Assembly (NCBI GenBank): GCA_900548855.1
Contig: URMF01000013.1
Location: forward strand, 1-64,000
DNA length: 64,000 nucleotides
Source of the DNA: an uncultured Eubacteriales bacterium
GTDB lineage: Bacteria; Bacillota; Clostridia; Lachnospirales; Lachnospiraceae
Reading direction: 5' to 3'
The translations under genes and the position numbers were made by a program. Positions 58,301-64,000 of the stretch are shown here, piece after piece (within the stretch, counting starts at the first letter, position 1; each line of letters begins with the position of its first letter). The notes beneath the pieces were generated by a model. That model had not been told where the DNA came from. It ran no database searches and saw nothing but the letters and a program-made list of their open reading frames with translations.

Positions 58301-61300
58301 ATTTGTGTGTTCTGATAGGTATAAATTGTCGGAACATTTTCAAAGCTGTCGAGCATCTCTATGTGACCGATTACAGTACCTGCATATGTAGCAGCCGGAA
58401 GTTCCGCATAAGTATATTCTTTATAATATACCTTTCCCCTGTCATAGCCGGCTGGTGGCTCTGCCTCTTCTACCCTATAAAGTGTGGTATCCGGGTCATC
58501 CGCAATCGCAATATTATAAAATTCTACAATACCATCCTCATCTGAATAAGCCGTTGAGATAACCTTATAAGCCTCTCCCTTATACTTTCTTAAAAGATTA
58601 AACTTTGCACCTGCCAAAGGAGTACCTGACTGATCTACCTTCTTCACTTTAAAGGACATATACTTGATTGCGGAAGGCAGCTTTGTATTATCAACATAAG
58701 CTTCCCCTTTTTCTGCCAATAAGCCATAATCCAGAGCATATGTGTCATTTTTGTCGACTGTAACCTTCCATTCCGTAGCATCTAACTGATACTTATTTGG
58801 AGCCTTTGTCTCTTTAATTGTATAGGTATCATAAATCAGATCCTTAATGACAACCTCACCAAGAGCACTCACATCATCAGAGGACACAACAGTCTGTACC
58901 AGTTCACCGGAACTGTTATAGACAGAAAATTCTGCCCCTGCCAGATAAACATTCTGGTCATCGCCATCCCGTTTTCTAAACTTGATTGTAGCGCTCTGCT
59001 TATCGTTCACAAATGTCTTCTCAATAATTCCATCATTTGCTATCTCTCCCGGTGTAATATATTGCGGTGTAGAATCAACCGTATAACCCGGCAGACCTTT
59101 TGTCTCTGTCACGGTATAGCTGCCATATGTAAGATTGCTAAAAGTAATGGTACCGTCTGCACCAGTCTCACCACCGGCAACCACCGCTCCCGTAGCTGTA
59201 TTTTTAACCGTAAAGTATACTCCGGATAACGGATTTCCACTATCATCCTGCTTAATCACTCTGATGCTGAACTGAATCACTTCATTGACAACTGTAATTT
59301 TACTTCCAGTTGTGGTGTCCACCGTAACCGTTGTTCCCGTTGTATTCACAATATATCCGTCCGGTGCCGAAGCTTCCTTTACAACATAGGTTCCAAACGG
59401 AATATTCTGGAAGATTGCCACTCCTGATGAATCTGTCGTTGCCGTTGCCTGACTGGAAGAAGACGGATATGGTGTGGTTCCATCTTCTTTATATAATCGA
59501 AAGACAACCTTCGCAAGTCTGTTTGCTTTTGCCGTATCATCCGTCTTTGTAACCTGTATGTAACCCAAAGCCTTCTCATCCTCAACCGTTGTAGAGGCAG
59601 ACACATCTTCATGCTCCTTACCGGTACCAATTGTAATGGAATGTACTGTTTCATCCAGCAGATATCCTGCTGGGGCAGAGGTTTCGCGATAATAATAGGT
59701 ATGCCCCAGGGTCAGACCTGTGAATTCAATTTTCCCGTTTGCATCTGTTGTTTTCGTATCTACCTCATCGCTGCACTGAACATCTGCATAAAGTGTATAG
59801 ACAGCCCCCCTCACATGGGTACTACTGTTTCCTGCTTCCACCTTCGTAAGAACCAGAGAACCCTTTGCTTTTGCATTCGTCAAGGATATTACATCGTCAT
59901 AGCCATTTATGGTATCCATATTCACCACAGCATTGGTATCCAGATTCTTACATGTAATCTGTCCATCCGTATCGATTGTAACCTGATACACTGTATTCGT
60001 ACCGGCAGATTTATATCCGTCTGGTACAGTGGTTTCTTTCACATAATAGTTTGTTTCTTCATTCTTACTGTACTTCACCGTAAAGCTGATAAGACCATCT
60101 GCACCAGTGGTCTTAACTGCCACCGGAGTGGTACAGGCAGCGTCACTGTATACCGTAAAGCCTGCGCCGGATAAAGCAGCATTTTTCTCTCCTGTTTTAT
60201 AAACGGAAAAAGCTGTGCTTACCTCTTCATTAATGGACGTATTGGTTACGGACTCCTCATAATACCGGACACCGGTATTCTCTGTCAGCAGCTTCGCATC
60301 CGTAATCACAACTTCAATGTCTTCATCCTTTTTCTCATATCCATCTGGCGGCGTTGTCTCCTTCAAAACATAGCTATATCCTGCAGCACTGGAATTCACA
60401 CCCTTAAATACCGCATATCCGTCAGCGCCGGTAGTTACCGTTGTAACGTAATTACCGTTATGATACAGCGCAAAAGTAGCGCCGGCTAAAGCATTCCCCC
60501 GTTTATCCACCTTTTTGATTCGCAGTTCCTTTTCAAAATATGCACCGGCAGAAGAAGAAGAAAAACTCACATTCTTTACCTCATTGGAGGTGACGGATTC
60601 CTGATAAGCATCCCCCTCAAACTCAACCGTATTCTTAATGGTCTCATTTATCAGCTTCGCTGCCGTTACGTTAAACTTTGTCCGGAATGTAAATTCATAT
60701 GTCTCATCCACAATATCCGGCAGAGAAACCACCATATCATTATTAATTACGGCAACAGAAAAATTCGTCACTTCCGTCCTCGTTCCATTCTTCACACGGT
60801 ATAATTTTGCAGAATTCTCCACATAGTCAAAATAGGACTCTAAATGGTCACGGATAACCGGATTCTTTACATTCATGGTATAGCCACCTTCATTGATGGT
60901 AACCGTCCAGTCCACATAGTCATTACCATTCTGATAAGCCGCTTCTTTTCCCAAAGTACCTCCGACTTCGCCCTCAACAGTCTTTGTCGCAGTATCCGTA
61001 ACCTCCACATCACCCTCATAATTCACAGTCGCCGTCGCATTGTTGGTATATGTCTTGTGCGTGTTAGCATCCTCCAGCTTTTTCTGTTTTGTCTTGTAAT
61101 GTATTTCAAAATTACGGTTAAGATAATACTGCAATGCCTTTGATGAGGTATTATCAATAGTCAGAGACATATTATTTCCGCTGACACTTGGCTCCTGTTT
61201 TACCTTTGTTCCATTGGTCCATGTATTCTCCATAATCTCCATGGAGCCTGCCACATATTCCAATCCTTCCGGAAGCGTATCTGTAATATGAATAGATTCC

Positions 61301-63525
61301 TGTGTCAAATTCTGGTAAGTAAAATAGATAACCCATTCAATGGTACCATCCCCATTCAACGTACCATTTTTGGTAATCAGCTCAGGTGTTTTGTACTGGA
61401 AGCCCTTGGATGCATCTGCTGTGACAGAATTTCCATCCCATGTAAGACTTGCCCTGTTATATGCTGTTACCCAGTCGCCATCCTTCCATTTATTCTGACC
61501 ACTGGCAAGCATTTGCTGACCTGCTTCATCTAATATTTTTGTGACAACCGTAATGTATCTGGTTTCCGAACCAAAAGATGGAAATGTAACGGACCCTGCT
61601 GACTCATCAATCGTCCAGTCACCTGTAAGAATATTACCATTGGCATCTGTGACATTCATACTGACAAGCTCCATCTTATTCTGCCATCTGTCTGGAACAT
61701 TATATATATCTGTAACTTTAACTTCTTTTCCTGCAAAATCATACCTCTGTTCATTTACAGCCACTCTCCAGCTAAGCTGCTTCGTAACTTCATTATAGCT
61801 GGTGTTGGTCTTGGAAATTAAATTGTAACCATTCACCGTTCCTGTCACAGAAGCGTCAAATCCATTGTTTTTCAACTCACCGGTATTGGTATATCTCGAC
61901 ATGGTATAATCATCAATCTTCGTCTGATAGGTAAGGGTAATGGTATCGGTTACTCCCGCATTCGCCGTAAAGGTAAAACCACCATTTTGGGTGGAAACCG
62001 TACCAGTTCCCGCTGGCTGCACTGTTACATTTTGTCCGGCTGCCCAGGAATAACCGCTGCCAAAGGTATCGGTATAGGTTGTGCCGCCCACATTCAATTT
62101 ATCCCGATTAATGGTAACCGTCCAGGTTATCACACCGCCGCTTTCGGATCCGGATTTGGATAATACATTTGGTGTTACATAGCAGTTACCTGTACCCGGC
62201 ACACTGGTAACAGAACCCTCTTCGTCAACAACAACTGTATTCTCTACATTTACACCGCTGTTATTACTTATCGTTGTACCATCAAAAATTTCATTCCCAT
62301 AATAGGTATAAAAAGTTACATTGGTCCGGTAATAAGAATCCGCTCCCTCAACATGAATAGAAACTGATTTATCTCCATCTGCAGAATTGCAGGAAACACT
62401 GCCTTTGCTGCCGCCTGACAGCTGTGGATAACCATCTACCTTTGCATAGGTAAGTCCTTCCGGCAACATATCTGTGATATCTGCAGTTAAACTGTCCCTG
62501 CCATTAAGATTAAGAGAAACCGACCACTGGATAACTGGCACACTTTCACCATTCACATTTATATAGGTCTTTGTTCCGGACTTACTGACTCCTAAATCTC
62601 CCGGCTCATCCGATTCCGTTCCTTTGTTTGACCCCGTAACATCTACCATGTAATCAAAAGAACCTCCTGCAGTAGGGAATGAGATTTTTCGCTCCCCAAG
62701 GTCCTCTTCCGAGTCAGCGGAAAACCCGCCCTCAAAGCGGACATAAAACGGAATATTGCTTTGTCCTACAACGGAATCATTAAACACGAAGGTCAATTTA
62801 CCATCCCTTGTAATATGTACCGTACCAATAGAGGTTCCGTCCACAGTTGTAAGTGGATGTGTCGCATCCACATCTACCCTGATATCCTGGGGAATGTTAT
62901 AGACATACTCTTTCCCCACAACAATTTCATCGCCATCATAAAAAATGAAATTAAAATACATATTAATATCTGCATCAACCGGTAGTTTCACTTTATCTGT
63001 TGTATTTAACGCAACATTCTGTGTCACATTATTTTCATCTACATAAGATGCTTCCAGAGTAAGATTCGTTAAATTAAAGGTATCATTCTCCAGCAAAATT
63101 CCAGAGGCGGCACTCTTTTCGTTTCCTGCTGCCACCTTATCCGGCTTATCAGAATCAGAGGATGGCTCCACCAAATCCTCCCCCTCTGTCGTATCCGAAA
63201 TTTCAGTCTGCACTTCTGATGTCTGTATATCAGCGGCTGTGGAAGCTTCCGTTGTTTCGTCAGGCAAAGAACCCCCTTCTTCTACTTCTGTTCCGGCTTC
63301 CGTAACACTTTGCTCTGCCTCTGTGCTGACAGCAGTTTCCGCTTCCGTTGTGGAAGCCGTTTCCTTTTCTGTTGTCATATCTTCAGCCGTTTTTTCTGTA
63401 CTTTCCGCTTCCTGTACACCAACAGCTTTATCCGCCCAGTTTAAGTTTGTTGGCAATAACGTAAATAACAGGATTGCCACCATGCATAACGCAATCCATT
63501 TTCTCTTTGATAACCAATCCATCAT
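55309..63525 (-). CDS. Giant Cna-B/SpaA-type surface adhesin (2738 residues)
   Basis: Secreted wall-associated protein. A signal peptide (about 1-32) and a Thr/Glu/Ser-rich stretch (about 35-140) come first. A beta-rich adhesin-type region (about 155-300) follows, then five domains resembling collagen-binding/isopeptide folds (starting near residues 309, 454, 571, 716 and 857; repeated LxxxxGxLP-type ITDTLPEGLEYV segments). About 16 Cna-B/SpaA prealbumin-like repeats occupy residues 998-2690, each beginning with a strand ending in Lys and ending KETxAPxGY or similar, the Lys/Glu pattern of internal isopeptide bonds. The C-terminus has KKTGD, a hydrophobic helix and RRRRRR, as in sortase substrates, but no LPxTG. 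Start has GGGAGG eight bases upstream. Ligand unknown. Own promoter and terminator; located between rpsO and pnp. Confidence 0.92.
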   Translation of the reverse strand: MMDWLSKRKWIALCMVAILLFTLLPTNLNWADKAVGVQEAESTEKTAEDMTTEKETASTTEAETAVSTEAEQSVTEAGTEVEEGGSLPDETTEASTAADIQTSEVQTEISDTTEGEDLVEPSSDSDKPDKVAAGNEKSAASGILLENDTFNLTNLTLEASYVDENNVTQNVALNTTDKVKLPVDADINMYFNFIFYDGDEIVVGKEYVYNIPQDIRVDVDATHPLTTVDGTSIGTVHITRDGKLTFVFNDSVVGQSNIPFYVRFEGGFSADSEEDLGERKISFPTAGGSFDYMVDVTGSNKGTESDEPGDLGVSKSGTKTYINVNGESVPVIQWSVSLNLNGRDSLTADITDMLPEGLTYAKVDGYPQLSGGSKGSVSCNSADGDKSVSIHVEGADSYYRTNVTFYTYYGNEIFDGTTISNNSGVNVENTVVVDEEGSVTSVPGTGNCYVTPNVLSKSGSESGGVITWTVTINRDKLNVGGTTYTDTFGSGYSWAAGQNVTVQPAGTGTVSTQNGGFTFTANAGVTDTITLTYQTKIDDYTMSRYTNTGELKNNGFDASVTGTVNGYNLISKTNTSYNEVTKQLSWRVAVNEQRYDFAGKEVKVTDIYNVPDRWQNKMELVSMNVTDANGNILTGDWTIDESAGSVTFPSFGSETRYITVVTKILDEAGQQMLASGQNKWKDGDWVTAYNRASLTWDGNSVTADASKGFQYKTPELITKNGTLNGDGTIEWVIYFTYQNLTQESIHITDTLPEGLEYVAGSMEIMENTWTNGTKVKQEPSVSGNNMSLTIDNTSSKALQYYLNRNFEIHYKTKQKKLEDANTHKTYTNNATATVNYEGDVEVTDTATKTVEGEVGGTLGKEAAYQNGNDYVDWTVTINEGGYTMNVKNPVIRDHLESYFDYVENSAKLYRVKNGTRTEVTNFSVAVINNDMVVSLPDIVDETYEFTFRTKFNVTAAKLINETIKNTVEFEGDAYQESVTSNEVKNVSFSSSSAGAYFEKELRIKKVDKRGNALAGATFALYHNGNYVTTVTTGADGYAVFKGVNSSAAGYSYVLKETTPPDGYEKKDEDIEVVITDAKLLTENTGVRYYEESVTNTSINEEVSTAFSVYKTGEKNAALSGAGFTVYSDAACTTPVAVKTTGADGLISFTVKYSKNEETNYYVKETTVPDGYKSAGTNTVYQVTIDTDGQITCKNLDTNAVVNMDTINGYDDVISLTNAKAKGSLVLTKVEAGNSSTHVRGAVYTLYADVQCSDEVDTKTTDANGKIEFTGLTLGHTYYYRETSAPAGYLLDETVHSITIGTGKEHEDVSASTTVEDEKALGYIQVTKTDDTAKANRLAKVVFRLYKEDGTTPYPSSSSQATATTDSSGVAIFQNIPFGTYVVKEASAPDGYIVNTTGTTVTVDTTTGSKITVVNEVIQFSIRVIKQDDSGNPLSGVYFTVKNTATGAVVAGGETGADGTITFSNLTYGSYTVTETKGLPGYTVDSTPQYITPGEIANDGIIEKTFVNDKQSATIKFRKRDGDDQNVYLAGAEFSVYNSSGELVQTVVSSDDVSALGEVVIKDLIYDTYTIKETKAPNKYQLDATEWKVTVDKNDTYALDYGLLAEKGEAYVDNTKLPSAIKYMSFKVKKVDQSGTPLAGAKFNLLRKYKGEAYKVISTAYSDEDGIVEFYNIAIADDPDTTLYRVEEAEPPAGYDRGKVYYKEYTYAELPAATYAGTVIGHIEMLDSFENVPTIYTYQNTQILGAIRVTKTGTGTNNKLSGAEFTLYKYNAVNSKYEVYKDKDNRDYVVTTDTTGTAIFKDLPYGTYMVKETKAPKGYVLNAANEKTVVIGAETFPDNNQAAIQMNFVDTAINVSVNKFAVGGSSQVSGAVLELYEAGDTNLKNCLQRWTTTNNAQKLTHNNLEVGKTYFIHEKSAPNGYVMSEDVYFTINSNGSITYVSGANGSVSGNNVIMRDASITLRILKQGLDTTAGTRANLAGAAISLIDDATGKKVYSFTSTTTAQAIPSDKLSVPASGYRYYTVHEDSAPGGYALTADIRIAIDSEGKVYSVNEDGTVGTELTDKTVTMTDEAYVNFYFAKRDAVTGEALAGASFTIRDNTGAIREQWVSTNTPKNVQLEPGEGYIFTEESAPAGYELEEPITFNVVQGTPNYIQIVKGNDYNLSVNSLTLTSHDAPITVRFVKWSDQYQPLAGGTFELHESNANGTIGKLLDTFESTGSTMTLGNQNFKLGGYYVIVEKEAPENYNIAEPVYFHIREDGRAEDLDGNLIDNNLVIFIDGEKQVSFQKVDAATGNPVAGVQLRIISSEDEDFTVQNWTTDGTAKYFGYSMFKRNVTYTLVEAATVNGYTYAASIHFKIDDNGIVYVNSKAQQTSSIVMKNSPFSVTVEKYVLGTSTQLAGATLQVADSNGTVLEQWVSDGKPHALDTKKLHVSPYGNEYVYTLSEIKAPELYALAQPIQFVIDKNGMVKRVDGEKVTDNTIKLYDEFRGITFHKQNEDGKELSGATITITSTQDSDFTPISWVSTKTPKNLAIDLFKRNTDYIMTETTAPNGYVYTDSIVFRIDEKDVLYVNGSAVADRIVTMVDKAIQLKVSKKIAGTKEFLSGAKLSIVDEATGKVVYSWKSKQKAVRIPANKLVASTDTQQVIYVLKETEAPDGYELAEDIRFYIGKNGKVYILDGKSSTESKNNTITMYDEKTDESRQTTSKKTGDTSPLRPVAIMFLLSLAGCGMVLAVRRRRRR
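55460..60535 (-). repeat. Tandem Cna-B-like domain repeats within the giant gene
   Basis: Sixteen domain-length repeats of about 85-115 codons. Repeats 1-8 (toward the N-terminus, 58-60.5 kb) follow the pattern LAGAxFxLY ... TxxxGxxxFxxLxxGxYxVxExxAPxGY. Repeats 9-16 (55.46-58 kb) replace the central block with a Trp-Ser/Thr segment (for example WVSTKTPKNL). The last four form a two-domain duplication: 56078-56693 matches 55460-56077 in protein pattern, sharing DFTxxxW ... LFKRNxxY in the first domain. Confidence 0.8.
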
Positions 63526-63601
63526 ACTGCATTCCTCCCAATATTATACATATATTTTACTACCCCAAAATCCATTTCATAACTTTACATAATCATAATT
63601 T

Positions 63602-63630
63602 ATTATATCTGATTTATAAGAAAAATTCAA
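63602..63630 (-). promoter_or_regulatory. Promoter of the giant surface-protein gene
   Basis: Minus strand: TTGAAT (63630-63625), 17-base spacer, TATAAT (63607-63602). The -10 is perfect and the -35 matches 4 of 6. Transcription would start near 63595, leaving a leader of about 70 bases. A palindrome, CAACG-N6-CGTTG (63628-63643), overlaps the -35 box. Confidence 0.8.
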
Positions 63631-63643
63631 CGCTTTTACGTTG
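63628..63643. promoter_or_regulatory. Palindrome overlapping the giant gene's -35 box (possible operator)
   Basis: CAACG-CTTTTA-CGTTG, 5-bp arms with a 6-bp centre, immediately upstream of and touching the -35 box. The position would suit a transcription-factor site. No regulator is encoded next to it. Confidence 0.35.
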
Positions 63644-63671
63644 ATTATAAAAAGATTTCTGAAAAAACTCA

Positions 63672-63694
63672 AAAATGGTCCACTGGACCATTTT
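63672..63694. repeat. Palindromic intergenic repeat, copy C
   Basis: Perfect palindrome with 11-bp arms, AAAATGGTCCA and TGGACCATTTT, around a single C. The plus-strand flank CACATATGCTTGGCAAC leads into the rpsO terminator, as copy B leads into the ispH-S1 terminator. The segment AAACTCAAAAATG at its outer edge is also shared with copy B. Confidence 0.8.
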
Positions 63695-63710
63695 CACATA
63701 TGCTTGGCAA

Positions 63711-63757
63711 CAAAAAAAACAGTAAATGGATATTTTGCTCCATGTACTGCCTTTTTT
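63711..63757 (-). terminator. Rho-independent terminator of rpsO
   Basis: Minus strand: GGCAGTACATGGA, an 8-base AT-rich loop, TCCATTTACTGTT, then a run of seven Ts. It starts about 22 bases after the rpsO stop, so rpsO transcription would end before the giant gene. Confidence 0.85.
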
Positions 63758-63779
63758 GCACATTCAAGTCTTATAAAGA

Positions 63780-64000
63780 TTATTTTCTTAAACCTAAGCT
63801 TTCAATCAATGCTCTGTAGCGTTCAATATCAATCTTCTTTAAATAAGCTAACATATTTCTTCTCTGTCCAACTAATTTAAGAAGACCTCTCTTAGAATGA
63901 TGATCCTTTGGATGCGCCTTAAAATGATCCTGTAAATCCAGAATTCTTGCTGTAAGCAATGCAATCTGAACCTCTGGTGAGCCAGTATCATTTGCTCCAC
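63780..64000 (-). CDS. rpsO: Ribosomal protein S15, 5' end outside the window
   Basis: About 73 C-terminal codons are visible; the start is beyond position 64000. Residues DTGSPEVQIALLTARILDLQ, HPKDHHSKRGLLKLVGQRRN and MLAYLKKIDIERYRALIESLGLRK (shown in short pieces) identify S15, a primary 16S rRNA-binding protein of the 30S subunit. The stop TAA is at 63782-63780, followed by a terminator. In most bacteria the next gene is pnp; here the giant adhesin gene intervenes. Confidence 0.96.
   Translation of the reverse strand, partial: GANDTGSPEVQIALLTARILDLQDHFKAHPKDHHSKRGLLKLVGQRRNMLAYLKKIDIERYRALIESLGLRK

Noticed and set aside
59611..60174. Plus-strand open frame of 187 codons inside the giant adhesin gene
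   Set aside because: Antisense to the Cna-B repeats and rich in Ile/Cys/His as expected for a shadow frame. The repetitive sense gene keeps stop codons rare on the other strand.
55309..63525. CRISPR-like or short tandem DNA repeats in the long repetitive gene
   Set aside because: The repetition is at the protein-domain level with diverged codons and continuous reading frame; no short identical repeats with regular spacers.

Overview
The window is ordinary chromosome of a low-to-mid GC Firmicute. It most likely belongs to the Lachnospiraceae (Clostridium cluster XIVa, Roseburia/Agathobacter/Lachnospira-like gut anaerobes). The evidence is the fused IspH-S1 protein, the ruvA-ruvB-zapA-U32-ftsW-PBP order, a biotin-dependent sodium-pump decarboxylase operon, formate-THF ligase with FolD, strong AGGAGG-type ribosome sites with several TTG starts, and a giant Cna-B/SpaA-type surface protein. 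This placement is inferred from gene content; no species is claimed. Almost every gene is on the minus strand, so the window probably lies in one replichore with that strand leading. Only an XRE regulator (17.1 kb) and an RNase H-like nuclease (27.2 kb) are on the plus strand.

Layout, in ascending coordinates (transcription mostly runs the other way). 0-2.8 kb: translation/transcription operon rimP-nusA-ylxR-ylxQ-infB, with infB cut by the window edge. A 146-bp transposon-like element lies between rimP and nusA, and a promoter plus leader hairpin precede rimP. 2.9-6.1 kb: a damaged sucrose operon (PTS EIIB only, sucrose-6-P hydrolase, fructokinase). Its 5' leader carries a second, larger copy of the same element, with a perfect 9-bp target duplication. 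6.2-8.2 kb: rpmF, DUF177 and ackA. 8.2-17 kb: diguanylate cyclase, FtsA-like ATPase, coaE, polA, an orphan zinc-finger anti-sigma-like protein and mutY. 17-19.5 kb: XRE/dead-S24 regulator, tRNA-Leu(CAA), class B sortase and a Nudix hydrolase. 19.6-27.1 kb: PBP, FtsW/RodA/SpoVE, U32 protein, ZapA, RuvB and RuvA. 27.2-35.6 kb: nuclease, secreted transglutaminase-like protein, CheR, IspH-S1, Cmk, HI0933 flavoprotein and a DUF4143 ATPase. 35.7-41.3 kb: a five-gene sodium-translocating decarboxylase operon with its own promoter and terminator. 41.4-50.4 kb: pgsA, rimO, folD, cupin, fhs, FtsK/SpoIIIE, TepA-like protease and a PAP2-related protein. 50.5-64 kb: a GH94 phosphorylase, then pnp and rpsO separated by an 8.2-kb gene for a 2738-residue surface protein.

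The most unusual signals are these. (1) A miniature inverted-repeat element family, two copies, both with intact target duplications, both lodged in operons. (2) The sucrose PTS permease reduced exactly to its EIIB domain beside that insertion. (3) A giant adhesin inserted between rpsO and pnp, with about 16 Cna-B-like domains and a non-canonical sorting signal. (4) A short perfect-palindrome intergenic repeat found just beyond transcription terminators. (5) A decarboxylase pump operon carrying two different carboxyltransferase subunits. (6) An FtsA-like ATPase with a long C-terminal extension of apparent beta-grasp repeats. I see no CRISPR array, prophage, integrase or defence island.
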